Below, in pieces: positions 11,194 to 23,296 of a DNA stretch of 64,000 bases; positions within the stretch are counted from its first letter, which is position 1, and every line of letters starts with the position of its first letter. The stretch is from Skeletonema tropicum (taxonomy: Eukaryota > Bacillariophyta > Thalassiosirophyceae > Thalassiosirales > Thalassiosiraceae). The notes under the pieces are model-generated. The model was not told the origin of the DNA and searched no databases. It saw nothing but the letters and a program-made list of their open reading frames with translations. The translations under genes and the position numbers were made by a program. Location: assembly GCA_037178625.1 (NCBI GenBank), contig CM074144.1, forward strand, positions 1,860,001 to 1,924,000, given 5' to 3'.

Positions 11194-12324
11194 CGTTGCT
11201 TTATTGATAGACTCCTCCAGTATAATAGCAGAGCCCGCTCTACTTTTATCTCCCCCAATCCATTGAATTCAATGACAGAGGCATGCGGCATGCGACAGAT
11301 ATGGTCGATGTTTGCGGTGTTTAGCTTTGGCGGAATTTTTCGATTGAGATTGGCATCTTGATTTCAATTCAGAAAACTTCCGGCACCAACCACGCACCTT
11401 CTCCCTCCTGTCCGTCCGTGCTCTCAACTCTCAAAATCAATGTTCCTTGACACTTGAACTTGACACCTTTGTACCTATCTGTACGAATGTACCTACTCGT
11501 TGTCATTGTTGGTCCGGAGCATAAGAAGGAGTAGTACTTTGGCTTTGGTGGCAATTCTCTTCATCGTTGGATGGCGGTGCTCCTACGCAGGCTACCACAG
11601 CACAGTCAAAACATAATAAGTACCTAAAAAATAAAAACTACGCCACGAGGTTATTTCAGTCTGATTCCCGAGAATACTTAGGTAATGAGAGAGAGTCTCA
11701 CGGTTCTGATCATAGTGCTTCTACTATCCGTGCCCCTACAAAACAGCAGTCATCAGGGGGGTGGTAGAGAGTTGGTAGAGAGAGGTAGAGAGATGGTAGA
11801 GAGTTGGTAGAGTGGTACGTAATTTACCGGTAAAAAATACCTAGTACTCTCAACGTGGTGGCAGTTGCAAGCTCCCTCGCTCGCTCGGCAGGCCGGTAGG
11901 CTCATCACGCATCACATCACACACCAACAAAAAACATCTCCATGACGAATCCGACGGAAACCATGGTACTATTGGACCGACAACCCCAAAATCATAACAA
12001 GCAACAGTCTGTCTAACCCATTTTTTATGCCGATTCTGATTCTGTAAGCGGCATGATTATATAAATTTGGCATAACTCACGTAGTGATGGGAGGGGGAAC
12101 TAATCATGACAGCAGTGCATATCATATCACTTGGGAAATTAGGTAAATGTTGCATTATCGCTACCTAGACATCATTGAACCAACAATTGGAGTCTTCATG
12201 CGCCGAGGGCAGAACCAAACAGCGTCGCAGCCGGAACCACGGGAGAGGGTTGTCTCTCCTACCACAGCTCGTTATAGAGCCGTGCAGAAGCTAGTGCAAA
12301 GTTGCTTGATGGTCACAGTCACAG
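11194..12324. other. Intergenic region, includes a repeat of the SPX-gene upstream sequence
   Basis: No convincing gene is present. A block at about 11430-11545 resembles the region directly upstream of the SPX-EXS gene (20108-20210): both contain CAATGTTCCTTGACAC, CGTTGTCATTGTTG and AGCATAAGAAGGAGTAGT in the same order and strand. Around 11765-11815 there is a short GGTAGAGA repeat tract. Confidence 0.5.
12320..12324. repeat. Left target-site duplication CACAG of the gypsy-type element
   Basis: CACAG directly precedes the 5' LTR and recurs at 16021-16025 directly after the 3' LTR. Confidence 0.8.
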
Positions 12325-12556
12325 TGTCACATCCACGTCAGTAGACTGGACATACAATCTGTTCATATGTGTTTCTCGTTTCTTTGTTTGGTACGATCGG
12401 AACATTTGATACGATCGAAACAGAGCAGCCCCTCTCAATCCATGTCCATTCACGAGAGATGCTGCTTTATTCTTCAGTGTAAAGTAATCCTTATAATAAT
12501 TCTATTCGTTACATCTATTGATCAATAATAAGCTCAATTGTTAGCTAGATTGGACA
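12325..12556 (+). repeat. 5' LTR of the gypsy-type element
   Basis: This 232-bp LTR begins TGTCACATCC and ends ATTGGACA. It matches 15787-16020 except for a 2-nt deletion in a T run near 12475. Its 3' end is joined directly to the inverted RNase H coding sequence, so the normal primer-binding site is missing. Confidence 0.9.
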
Positions 12557-14165
12557 CAGTATTACAACGAAGGACTCTCTGACTGTTCAAGTTAGAGAAT
12601 GTAAGGTTGCGATGGTCAGTGAAGATTTTGATCTTTGCTCCAAATAGCATGGTACGATATTCCGTGAGAGTGCTGACGATTGCCAGGAGCTCCTTCTCCA
12701 TCGTTGTGTATCGAGACTGTGCCGCCGAGAGTCTTTTGGAGTAATACGCAACAGGGCGCCCGCCTTGAAGTATGGCTGCTCCCAGTTGATAATCAGAACT
12801 GTCCGTGTAGACTTCAAAAGGCTCATTGTGGTTGGGGTAGGCACACAAAGCATCACTTGCAATAACTTGCTTCACTTCCTGAAAAACTTTCTCTAATTCT
12901 GGAGTCCAAACGATCGGGGCTTTCTTCTTCTGAATACCGCGGATAAGTTGAGTGAACGGAGAGAGGAGATGGCTTCGTCGAGGCCAGAAGTCACGATACC
13001 AGTTGATGAGGCCCACAAGCGTTCGCACTTCGCTAGCGTTGGTAGGCCGTTTCAAATCAAGAACCGCTTGAACTTTCTTCTGCCAAGGTTGAATGCCATT
13101 CTTGGAGACCCAATGACCAAGGAAGTCCCCTTCTGCAATACCGAATTCGCACTTCAAAGGGTTAACACTAAACCCTGCCTCTTCAAGGCGCCTGAACACT
13201 TCGTTGAGGGTGCGTGTATGGTCTTCCCAAGTATCTGACCATATGGCGATGTCATCAATGTAAACTGCAACGTCATCTAAATCTCGAAGAACTTCCTCAA
13301 TAACTGACTGCGCAAATGCTGGAGAGTTGCGGAGACCCATAGGAGCTCTCGTCCAACGAAAGAGACCGAACGGTGTTGATATAGTGGTGAGGTCCTTAGC
13401 TTTGTCCGTCAATTCAAACGAATAGAACATCATGCTCAAATCAAGTTTCGTCATGTACTGGAATCCCGAACGCTTTCGGATCAGGTCTTGGATGATAGGG
13501 AGAGTATAATCCTTGGGTTTGATGACCTTATTGAGCTCACGTAGATCTGCTATGAAACGAACTTTGCCATCTTTCTTGGGAACAATAAACGAAGGCAGTC
13601 CCCATGCAGACGGGCCAGAGACTCTTTCAAGAACACCTATGTCGATGAGACGCAGCAACTCCTTCTTGAATGTTTCCATATGGACTCGAGGAGTAGGGTA
13701 AGGCCGCCGAAAAACTGGTTGTGCTCCTGGTTGTAATTCAATATCCATCTTGGCTCCTTTGTAGACATGAAGCTTGCCGTCGAAGAGCTTGTAATGCTTG
13801 CGTAACATCTCGCTGAGGTCCTGGCGCTGAGTCGGAGACAGATGCTGACAATTCTCTTTGATGACCTCATCCACATTTATCTCGTCATAGGTTGAATCAG
13901 CAATTGACGTAGCGAAAGAGTCGAGGTAGTTCAGATCGTCATCTTCATCTTCAATGATGCATCCATCGATTGCTGCACTTAGTCGCTCCTTTGTAAAGTT
14001 GGAGTTCATTGGAATGCGCTTGCCCTGCCACCCGAGCTCGAGTCTTTCGTAATCAACTATTAGACCTATCTTCCGCAGGAAATCATTACCAAGTATCAAA
14101 TCAAACGAACACTTGGCGTCAAGGCTCATTGTGGTTGGGGTAGGCACACAAAGCATCACTTGCAA
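12534..14165 (-). pseudogene. Protease-RT-RNase H block of the gypsy-type element, inverted
   Basis: Read on the minus strand, the order is an aspartic-protease end (LILGNDFL), a reverse transcriptase with VPKKDGKVRF, the YIDD catalytic box and FLGHWVSK, then RNase H (VYTDSSDYQLGAAI, IFTDHRN). Gypsy elements place these before integrase on the same strand; here they oppose it. The first ~15 codons come from the 154-bp repeat read in another frame, and the last codons run into the LTR, so neither end is native. The RT and RNase H cores are otherwise uninterrupted. Confidence 0.88.
12818..12971. repeat. 154-bp direct repeat, copy A (inside RNase H/RT coding)
   Basis: This copy lies in its native place within the inverted pol block. 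It matches 14121-14274 base for base as far as I can check, in the same strand sense. Confidence 0.88.
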
Positions 14166-14274
14166 TAACTTGCTTCACTTCCTGAAAAACTTTCTCTAAT
14201 TCTGGAGTCCAAACGATCGGGGCTTTCTTCTTCTGAATACCGCGGATAAGTTGAGTGAACGGAGAGAGGAGATG
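14121..14274. repeat. 154-bp direct repeat, copy B (at the inversion joint)
   Basis: A duplicate of 12818-12971, lodged between the protease end of the inverted block and the plus-strand integrase segment. It looks like a template-switch or repair footprint. Confidence 0.88.
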
Positions 14275-15775
14275 TTTCCTCGAATCTTTTCATGCCGAAT
14301 GGTTCTATCATCCAGGCAAGCTTAATGTGCTAGCGGACGCGTACAGTCGACTCCCCAAGTTTGATTTCTCAGGAGCCGAGAAGAGGCAGGATGGACTATC
14401 CCCTACTCCAGTTCAATTCAATCCAGTTCCCCAAGATGTCAATCAAGATGAAGAACCCAGCATCTTTGAAGAACAACTAGCAGAGTTGGCCAGTGATGAC
14501 GAGTTCCCGCTACATCAATTGCAACAGTTCATGAATCTTCCTTCTACCGTCCAGAACCCTTTGCGCTATCAATGGCTTGCAGAAGAGCAGAGCCGCTGTC
14601 CTACCCTTCAGCAGAAGCTCACTACTTCCCCAACGTTCTACCATCGTCGAACGTTTGGTCGCCATGATACGTCGCTGATTTGCTATAGCCCTACTCCTCA
14701 AGATGAATCGACCTTGAAGATAGTCCTCACAGACAATGCCGTGGATGCCGCGATTGAATACTTCCACCTCCTGTTGAATCATCCAGGAGCAAAGGCAGTT
14801 ACTTATGCACTTTCCAAGTTCTATCATCCCCAATTAGCAGCCCGAATAGCAGCCTTTTCGTGCGATGTTTGTCAGCGCACAAAGATTGGCCAACGCGGCT
14901 ATGGCCATTTCCCTCCACGTCAAGTACAAGATCTCAATCCATGGAAGCAATGTGACGTAGACCTTGTGGGCCCGTGGTATGTCAAAACATCAGGACGACA
15001 CGGTAAAGCCTATGAGTTCTATGCCCTGACGGCAATCGATCGTGCCACTGGTTACCCAGATGCCATCATGATCAAGCGCAAGACTAGCGAAAACGTAGCT
15101 CGCAAGTTCAATGAATTATGGCTCTCAAGATATCCAAGACCCGAAGTTTGCGCTCATGATCAAGGTGGTGAATTTATTGGACCTCAGTTCCAGCGGTTGT
15201 TGCACGATGCTGGTATTGCATCAGCCCCATCGACAGCTCGTAACCCCCAAAGCAATGCGATCATCGAACGCCTGCATCTTACTATGGGAAACTCCATTCG
15301 AGCTCAACTTTCCAATCACAACCCTCGCACCTTGACTGAAGCCGAAGACTTGATGGGAACAATCTTATCTGATACTCTCAGTTCTATCCGTGCAACCCCG
15401 TCGCAATCTACTGGGTATGCCCCAGCAGCACTGGCCTTTGGACGCGATATGATCTTCAACCTTCCAGTTCAATATGATATGAACGAGATCAACCTTCGCC
15501 GCCAACGCCGTGTCGACAAGGATGCCAAACGACTCAACGCCAAGCGGTACAGCTACGATTATCGCGTTGGAGAACAAGTCATGAAGAAGATCTTCGATCC
15601 TGCCAAACTCGATGATCGTTGGAAGGGCCCCTTCACTATCACAAGAATCCATGTCAATGGTAACATCACTATTCAACTCACCCAACATCTACAAGAGCGT
15701 CTCAACATCCGACGCGTCAAGCCCTACAGGCAACCTACACCTCAAGTCTTACAACAAATCGTTGCGCCCTCTTAG
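14275..15775 (+). pseudogene. Integrase segment of the gypsy-type element, 5' truncated
   Basis: The frame runs open from 14255 but native sequence starts at 14275, at the end of the RNase H-integrase linker (LADAYSRLP). It has the zinc-binding region (CDVCQRTK), the DDE core with Asp in CDVDLVGPW, Asp in HDQGGEF and Glu in IIERLH, and a GPF motif (RWKGPF) typical of gypsy-type integrases. The stop at 15775 lies just before the polypurine tract. The catalytic residues are intact, but the segment has lost the upstream polyprotein it would be cleaved from. Confidence 0.88.
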
Positions 15776-15786
15776 GAGGGGTAGAA

Positions 15787-16020
15787 TGTCACATCCACGT
15801 CAGTAGACTGGACATACAATCTGTTCATATGTGTTTCTCGTTTCTTTGTTTGGTACGATCGGAACATTTGATACGATCGAAACAGAGCAGCCCCTCTCAA
15901 TCCATGTCCATTCACGAGAGATGCTGCTTTATTCTTTTCAGTGTAAAGTAATCCTTATAATAATTCTATTCGTTACATCTATTGATCAATAATAAGCTCA
16001 ATTGTTAGCTAGATTGGACA
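15787..16020 (+). repeat. 3' LTR of the gypsy-type element
   Basis: 234 bp, TGTC...GACA, nearly identical to the 5' LTR and followed by the CACAG target duplication at 16021-16025. Confidence 0.9.
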
Positions 16021-16037
16021 CACAGATGGTTTATTCC

Positions 16038-16149
16038 TGTCACAGGGAATGACTCTCTTCCGGTATTTCAATACTGTTACGACAGTCATTCTTCCTGTTC
16101 ACACATGTCAAGTAGCAACCACGGTAAGAACCCGTGATTGATCCTCTCA
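16038..16149 (+). repeat. Left LTR (112 bp) of the non-autonomous element
   Basis: Begins TGTCACAGGGAATGACTC and ends GATCCTCTCA; one base differs from the right copy. Confidence 0.85.
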
Positions 16150-18017
16150 CTCATATTTATTGTACAGTACAGGTGGCAGATCTACTTCACAAAGAAGTAG
16201 CTCTCAGTCGACTCAAGAGTCTTCTCAGCCATTCACAGATGCTTTTCTTTTTCACCGGCACAAACGGGCCAGAATTCAAAATACCAGTGATACGTAGTTT
16301 ACCGTAGCACAGAAATAACCTAAAGCCCCACATTTACAAGATGGCGTCGCACGTTGGTGCTCCTTCATCACCTTTGGGCGGGAATAGCCCACTCTTCTTT
16401 AGCTGTAAGCTTTAGTAGTCACCATGATATCCGACAGTCGAAAGGAATCGCTTGCGCAAGCTCAAACTCAAACTTTATCCGGAGTGGTGGGTCTCGTAGG
16501 AGGGACTACTCTATCAATACTAAAATACAATCTTCGGTTGTCATACCTTGGAGAGGAAGACTACTCTAACAACGCAATCTCGCGTCGGCGAATATGATTG
16601 TAGTTGGAACCATGCTGCTGCAGATTACCTACGGTGTTCAAAAGGAACCTGCACACACCTCGATGCATCCGACTTAATATCCTTGCTGGATGTACTTCTT
16701 CTGTGTAGGAGAGTATGTTCAAGGAATGCTCGAGCAAGTGGAAAAGCGCATGCGGAAATACACAAGGGTCGCAAACAAGCGCATACCCAGCGCAACAAGA
16801 TGATAACTATAAGACATCGTCCTTCTAAACCGCTGTTGTTGAAGACAACTAGTGGAGGACTTGCGAGGAAGCTGGCTGCTTGCTCAATGCTCGTCCTACA
16901 GTCCGAGCGTGGCTGAGATCCGTAGCCGACTGCTCAACGATGTGTTGGGAGTCTCACCCTCTTCCAATGCACTTGAGACATTCATCGGCTGATGGTAAAT
17001 TTCGTTCATAGTTCGGTGACCTGATTATTGGATACTCAGATGGGACAGAGCTCGCCAAGCCTGCATCATGGAGGGTTCAGTACAGAGCAGGCCATCGAGG
17101 GAGCTACACTTGCACCCGGACATCTTCTACTGAAATGTTGTAATACATGATGAGAAAGTGTTTAAATCTATCGGAACGACCTGTTGTTTGGTGTACACAA
17201 CGCAGGTAATAATGATCAAATAAGAGAGAAGCGTGCTCAAGGCAGTTCTCGAGGCTTCCAAGTAAATGCTGCAAAAGACACTTGGAAGTGACTAACACTT
17301 GGATACACCATCTGGAAATTGTTCTTTCGACGATGATGGTTGCCATCTTAGTTCTTGTGTGTTGTACCAAGACTACCAATAGATCTGCTCCGCTGCTTTT
17401 AGTGGCACATGTGGGGCCTCCTCGAAATTCGGTCAATATGGTACGGGGAGGAGGGATGCTGACCAAACAAGGAAGCGTTCCCATGATCAATCGCCAGCGA
17501 CTAGATGCATGTCTAAGGCGTTTCCAATTTCAGAGTTGTTCAGCGATGGCTGAGTTTACTTCCGTCAAGCGAGGCTTGGGGGAGTATCGATTCTTGAAGA
17601 CGCTCATCGCCTGGCACCTGTCGTGGTGCATAACAGGAGATGAAGTGATGAAGCTTGACCTTCGCAAATGCAAAGAGGTTCAAGGGCGCGTGTCGGAGTG
17701 CGGGTGAGTAATGTACCATCACCTCCTCACGGCATTAGGAGCCTGGAGTTCTTCCGGTCTAAAGACAGGGCGGGGGCCGCCATACCCTCAGGAAGAATCT
17801 CTACTCATTTTATTAAGTCGACCTCAAACAAATTGCAAGGGGAAGATATTACGACGGCGACGGGGCTAGTGCTAGCGAAGTTGCACTACCTTAGTTGAGA
17901 TCCTCAGTGGCGAGGGTGTGATGCATCAGCGTAAAGGAAAGTAGTACATAAATATTGCCAGCGCTTGATAGCATCATCCTTCACGACACATGCCACACCA
18001 ACAAAGGGAAGAGGTAA

Positions 18018-18190
18018 AGACAGCAGCTCATTGGAGTGCGCTGATCTATAATGTAGACTTGAGAAGACAGCAGCTCATTGGAGGGCGCTGATCTATGAAA
18101 ACTTGAGATGATTGCAGCTCGGTCGAGTGCACTGATCAACAAAAGTTACAAGTCCAGCAGTCCAGCAGCTCATTTGAGTGCTGACTGACC
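18018..18190. repeat. Degenerate tandem repeat inside the non-autonomous LTR element
   Basis: About four units share GCAGCTCATTGGAGTGCGCT-like sequence followed by GATC and an A/G-rich spacer, with unit lengths of roughly 45-55 bp. No coding frame runs through them. Confidence 0.7.
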
Positions 18191-19834
18191 AACAGTTTTT
18201 GCCAGTATGATGATACAAAAAATGGTAAACTCTTGTGACTGCATACATAGTCACAGACGACAACGAAGTAGAAATAGTGTTCTGATATAAACGTTGATGA
18301 AGCAAGCCAGCTACGTGTTTCTGGACCTGCCGCAACATCCTGATGGGATCGAGAAAGATTCTCATGATCTTCGACAGAGATGATGTTATGCAGGGCCGAT
18401 ACAACGATGCTAAAGAAGATATTCTGCGCCAGTTGGTCAACTCCTTCTTGTTACCTTAGGCGGTAATTCCGATTCCGGCGCTCTTCAATCCAATATCCAC
18501 GACCTTTGCTAGAGGGGATTAGGTATATCACGACCGTTCGTGCCTCAGGCCGATGGATCGTACGAACGCAATTTACATCATCGAGGTACTAACGCAAGTA
18601 CAATTATTTTATCAGGAAGTCATGCAAGTGTGCATGCAGTTGTTGTTGCCCTAGCCTGATCTCTCGATATTCGATTGGATCTAGGTATAGGTGCCAAAAA
18701 GGCTGAGCAGGAAGCTAGGATGCGCTTACCTCTCTGCAACAATCAAATTGCTATTATTCAGTGTGAAACTATGATCGACCTTCCACGGTTCGTTCAATAG
18801 TGGATGACTTCCCCACTACCAAAGATTTAAGCGGGATGATGGTGATTATCCGCGAGATAGAGTGACTCTTCTCACACTTCAAGTTCAACTTGAAGTTGAA
18901 GCGGACTCCCTACCTGTTCTTCAAGACTTGATTAAATCGTTTTATGCAGATGTGAGAATGCACAATCTGTCAAGGAAGCCATGGATACCTTTCCAATACG
19001 TAAGTCACGATATTCAAGAATACTGAGATGGTACAGGCCTCTCTGGACGGAGTGCAATGTGTACTTGTTACTATGCACCCATCGTAGTACTGCTGCCGCA
19101 GAAACAGAGTCAGTTGTGAATCTGTTGATGCAGCCTGATCGTCAAATCCGAATGCAGCTGGAAGACAATCTGGTCTCTTCGTACGACACCGTTTAACGCA
19201 GCCCTTGCGAAGCCAGTAAAGCGTTGTCCAAGATAGACACTTGTTACTCTGGTCGCCAGGATGGCCGCTGCCGAAAGAAATTGGTGGATAGTTCCTAACG
19301 CTCGAAAACTCTTCGAAGCGTCGCAATCCCAAATACTGATTTGGTTCGTAGGCTTTGATCTAGCCGCTTCTAAAGTCTGAAATCTGCCGAGTGCAGAGAC
19401 TCCAACGAAGGTCTCTCTTAGAGCGACTGAAGTTGACACGAAAGGAACTGTACGATACAAAAACGAGCCTCAGTTAGTTTAGTCTAGTGAGCGCTACAAC
19501 GATTGATAAAAGACCCCATAGTATTGAGGAGTACAGGGGGTGTGTATAAGGAAATTATTTGAATTGGAAATGGAAACTGAAAGCGTTGCACAACAACGTC
19601 TTGGCCAAATCCTATGCACACACAACCGATGTCAAGGAAGGTACATTTGGTTGCTCTAATATCACAAAAGAACTTACGTCCTTGATTCGATCGAAATTGA
19701 CATTGCCTGGAGGTCTTTTTCCCCACGTTGGGTTTTGGTCTCTATCTGATAGACTGGTTTTTTATCCGGATGGTTTACCATGGGTTTTCCAGTCTTGATA
19801 GCTCGTTTTTGGTTCACACTAGTTCGGGGGAGAA

Positions 19835-19946
19835 TGTCACAGGGAATGACTCTCTTCCGGTATTTCAATACTGTTACGACAGTCATTCTTCCTGTTCACA
19901 CGTGTCAAGTAGCAACCACGGTAAGAACCCGTGATTGATCCTCTCA
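19835..19946 (+). repeat. Right LTR (112 bp) of the non-autonomous element
   Basis: Same sequence as 16038-16149 with one substitution. Confidence 0.85.
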
Positions 19947-20099
19947 TACAAGTGCGACTGTCATCATGATGTTCTGTGCGCAAGCTGTTCAACACAAACA
20001 TGCCATGAGGAGAAGGATGCCAGATGCCGGATGCCGGATGCCGGATGTTCAAAATTGGTGTCGTAGTATCCAGATGACCGTCTTAAATTGTCCGCCAGG

Positions 20100-20221
20100 C
20101 AGGAGAATCAATGTTCCTTGACACCTCGCTCATGAACGGATGTATGTACTCGTATCGTTGTCATTGTTGCTCCGCATAGAGCATAAGAAGGAGTAGTGCT
20201 TTGCTAAACTAAAAAATAATA
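20100..20221 (+). promoter_or_regulatory. Upstream region of the SPX-EXS gene, similar to 11430-11545
   Basis: The block shares several conserved stretches (GTTCCTTGACAC, GTTGTCATTGTTG, AGCATAAGAAGGAGTAGT) with the intergenic copy near 11.4 kb. Being immediately 5' of the ATG at 20222, it probably holds promoter or 5'-UTR sequence. A 10-bp repeat (ATGCCGGATG) lies just upstream at about 20020-20050. Confidence 0.4.
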
Positions 20222-23200
20222 ATGGTCGAATTCGGCCTCAAACTCGAAGACAACAAGGTAGACAAATGGTCCATCAACTACATCGACTACGAAAAACTAA
20301 AGGCCATTCTCAAACGAGCCAAAAGTGGAATCGAATACCGCGATGAATTAATCGCACGAACTCCGGCGGCGGTGGTTGCCGAGGTCACTCAAGAACGGAA
20401 ATTACGTGCGTTGGAAAGTTCGAATAGTTTGTCAATGAGTGGCAGTTTGATGAGTGGTAGTTGCCATCCGGAGGTGACGACTGCAGCAGCGGTAATACCT
20501 CAAACTGTGGCGATTGCTGAACAACATACTTCAAACGAAACGAATGAAGCTGAAGCAGCACCAGCACCGTCAGCGTCGTCGGCAGCGGCAGAGGATGAAA
20601 ATGAAAGGACTCCCCTCCTTTCCAACCCACCAGATGTACAGCAACAACAACAACAACAACAACGGTCACGATCCAATTCTCTTCGCGGCTCCCTCAAACG
20701 GAATGATTCCATCGGCTCCCTCTCCCACCTTGCCAATCTCAACAAGACAGTGTTCAAGGTAACCTCCTACCTCGGCCTCGCCAACGAAAAGGCCATGCTC
20801 CTCCAAGCCTACGAGGATGCCGATGACAAGCTCTTATTATTTCAACGATCCTACAATGATGAGGTGGCCAAGGTGTCCAAATTTTATGCTGACAAGTTAC
20901 GGGAGGTGAGTGAACGGATGGAGGCGCTCAAAGTGGACACGTCCTTTTTGGAACAGCAGAGTGCAAAAAAGAGACGGTTGATGAAACAACAACGGCAGCA
21001 GAAGAGGCACAAGAAGTTGATGAAACAAAAACAACAGCAGCAGCATATGAGTGTGAGAAATATTGTTGCGAATATGGGAAGCAAGTTTGATAGTTTGATA
21101 AATAAGGGATCATCATCGTCATCATCACTGACGAGGAGGTATCAATCTTATCAAGGTGGTGATACTACTACTACTACTACTACGAATGTTTTTGATGATG
21201 CTGCTGCTGCTGTTACTACATTTTCCATGGAAGATGCAGAGGAGGATGAGGAGGATGTTGTTGATTTGGAAATTTTGCAAACCATTACATCGGGGGATGA
21301 TGATGGGGATGATGAATTTGTGGAAACTCCCACTCGAAACAATAACTACAAGAAGGATAATGAGGGCGACAACAACAATCATAACAATAAGTCGGCAAAG
21401 AACAAGGGGGGAGAAGAAGACGAATCCTCCTCCCTCCGACGAAAACTCGATCTAGATTCCATCAAACGTGCCATGGATGACATTTACCGCACTGCCAAAC
21501 TATTGCACAATTTCTCCATCATGAACTACACAGGCTTTGTCAAAATTGCCAAAAAGTTCGACAAGACATTCAAGGATCACAAGGGCCTATTCAAGGGGAA
21601 TAATTGCGATGATGGGAAGGGGGCAGAGGAACTTGCGGGGAGGATGGAACAGTTATATGCCAATTGGTTTTGTGATGGGGATACCCGTGAGGCACAGGCG
21701 CAAATGTTATCCAAGAGGGGGGATGGGTTAATGATGGATTGGACCCAACTTCGTTTGGGGTATAGGCTTGGCATGTGCTCTATCTTGGCATTGTGGGTTG
21801 CATGGGATTGTGTTTGGGGACAATTGTCACGAGATGAAGTTTCCATTGGCGGACGGACGGCCTTCCCCGTCTTTCGGGGGTGTTTTGGTTTATTGGCGTG
21901 GCATTGGTTTTGGGGATTGTCGGTGTATGTTTGGACGCGATACAGGATCAATTACATTTATTTGTTTGAGTTTGATCCACGGAATGTTGATACCCCAATT
22001 GATATATTCAATGATGCAGTGGATGAAACTCTCGTTTATTTGATATGCACGTTGCTGTACTACAAGACGGAATCGGACGATCAGTTGTTCCCCAGTCTTA
22101 TCCCGCCTGGTGCGTATCCAATGTTCCTTATTTTGTATACGATCAAGTGTATGATTTTTCCGTGGAAGTTGAGAAGGCCATTGTGGATTTCGATTCGCAA
22201 GGTTCTTTTGGCATCGTTTGTGTCGCCTACATTCTTTTTAACTTATGTGGGTGATGTCTTTACGAGGTGAGTGGAATGTAGATTTAATTTCGACTATATT
22301 GCTTTGACAATTCTTGTCCTCTTCGTGCTTTCTCTAACTCTGTCCCTTCTCTTCTTATAAAGCATGGTCAAGGTGTTCCAAGATATGTTGTGGTCACTTT
22401 GCTTCGTTGCCTCGGGAGACTGGCTTATTACCGAGAAACAGCATGCAACAATGCATCATCTTCACTCCTGGAGTGAGAAGCTATGGTATAAGAATATTGC
22501 CATACCTCTCATTTGCTTGTTCCCACTTTGGTTGCGGTTCAACCAGTGCCTCCGAAGGTACATGGGCACCGGGAAGCGTTTTCCTAACCTTGCCAATGCG
22601 TTCAAGTATGCTATGTCGCAAACAGTAACGTTATTTGGAGCGTTCCACCCGCTATACTTGATGCATGAGAGAAACGTAAATTATGATGTGTCATTGAGTG
22701 ACGATGAGGAGGAGGGTGCCGTTCTTTTTTCAAGACGTGGTGTCAACCTCTTTCAAATGTTTTGGATGGGTCTATTCATTTTATCTTCCCTTTACAGCTA
22801 CATTTGGGATGTGTACATGGATTGGGGACTCGGCAGGCGTGCGTATGGATTTCTCGGACCAAGGTTAATGTTCCCTAAGAAAGCGCAGTACTACAGTGTC
22901 ATGGCGGCTGATTTGATACTTCGATTCATGTGGGTATTGACATTGATTCCGCCACAGTCTGGAGCCAAGTTTGAACTTCCAGCTTATTTATCCGCAATAT
23001 CGATGACGCTGGAACTGTTTCGTAGGACTATTTGGAGCTTCTTCCGGTTGGAGCATGAGCATAGGCAAAACACTAATGGGTATCGACGTGTTGGTGTGGT
23101 GCCTCTCCACTTCAATACTGAACATAGGCACAAGTATCATGAACGTCATTTTCTTGGGTGGAAAGTTCTTTTGGAGGTTGCGGTGGTTACATCGATTGTG

Positions 23201-23296
23201 ATTGCAATCAGTGCGATGAGTGTGATTATGGCTCAGAGAGCCGCACATCAGGTTGATGAATTGGCTCACGCGCAGAGCCACGCTGCTGATTTGTAG
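20222..23296 (+). CDS. SPX-EXS protein, XPR1/PHO1-type phosphate exporter or sensor
   Basis: Exons 20222-22266 and 22363-23296 join in phase across a 96-nt intron to give 992 aa. The N-terminus has the SPX signature (MVEFGLKLEDNKVDKWSINY, then YEKLK with its lysine cluster), and the last SPX helices return at about 410-455 (FVKIAKKFDKTFKDHKG, Lys-rich). Low-complexity Gln, Asp, Ser and Asn stretches are inserted between, which explains the length beyond the usual 700-800 aa. From about 510 a polytopic region follows with EXS features (GDWLITEKQHATMHH, LPAYLSAISMTLELFRRTIWSFFRLEHEH). SPX domains bind inositol pyrophosphates; XPR1/PHO1 proteins export phosphate. Plasma- or endomembrane location is inferred. 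Confidence 0.93.

Larger units (their letters stand above)
12325..16020 (+). mobile_element. Ty3/gypsy-type LTR retrotransposon with internally inverted pol segment
   Basis: Direct LTRs at 12325-12556 and 15787-16020, bounded by TGTC...GACA, flank a 3.2-kb interior. The left part of the interior (12557-14120) encodes protease, reverse transcriptase and RNase H on the minus strand; the right part (14275-15775) encodes integrase on the plus strand. A 154-bp direct repeat marks the inversion joint. No gag or primer-binding site is seen after the 5' LTR; a purine-rich tract (AGGAGGGGTAGAA) precedes the 3' LTR. The 5-bp target duplication CACAG is intact and the LTRs differ mainly by a 2-nt indel, so insertion was recent and the rearrangement probably predates it. 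Confidence 0.9.
16038..19946 (+). mobile_element. 3.9-kb non-autonomous LTR element with 112-bp LTRs
   Basis: Short LTRs at 16038-16149 and 19835-19946 (TG...CA) are identical except for one base (CACATG versus CACGTG). The 3' LTR is preceded by a purine tract (CGGGGGAGAA). The interior has only scattered short frames, none with protease, RT, RNase H or integrase motifs, so it should depend on another element's enzymes. The flanking 5-mers (ATTCC left, TACAA right) do not match, so no target duplication survives. Orientation is inferred from the purine tract. Confidence 0.8.

Noticed and set aside
12587..12862. Separate small minus-strand gene beginning with the same residues as the RT block
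   Set aside because: It is the 154-bp repeat and RNase H sequence read in another frame.
17282..17707. Plus-strand frame of 141 aa inside the second LTR element
   Set aside because: No domain, poor composition, overlapped by a similar minus-strand frame.
16033..19951. Target-site duplication for the second LTR element
   Set aside because: ATTCC on the left and TACAA on the right do not match.
20500..21455. Several frames antisense or out of frame to the SPX gene
   Set aside because: Mono-residue runs produced by the low-complexity insert.
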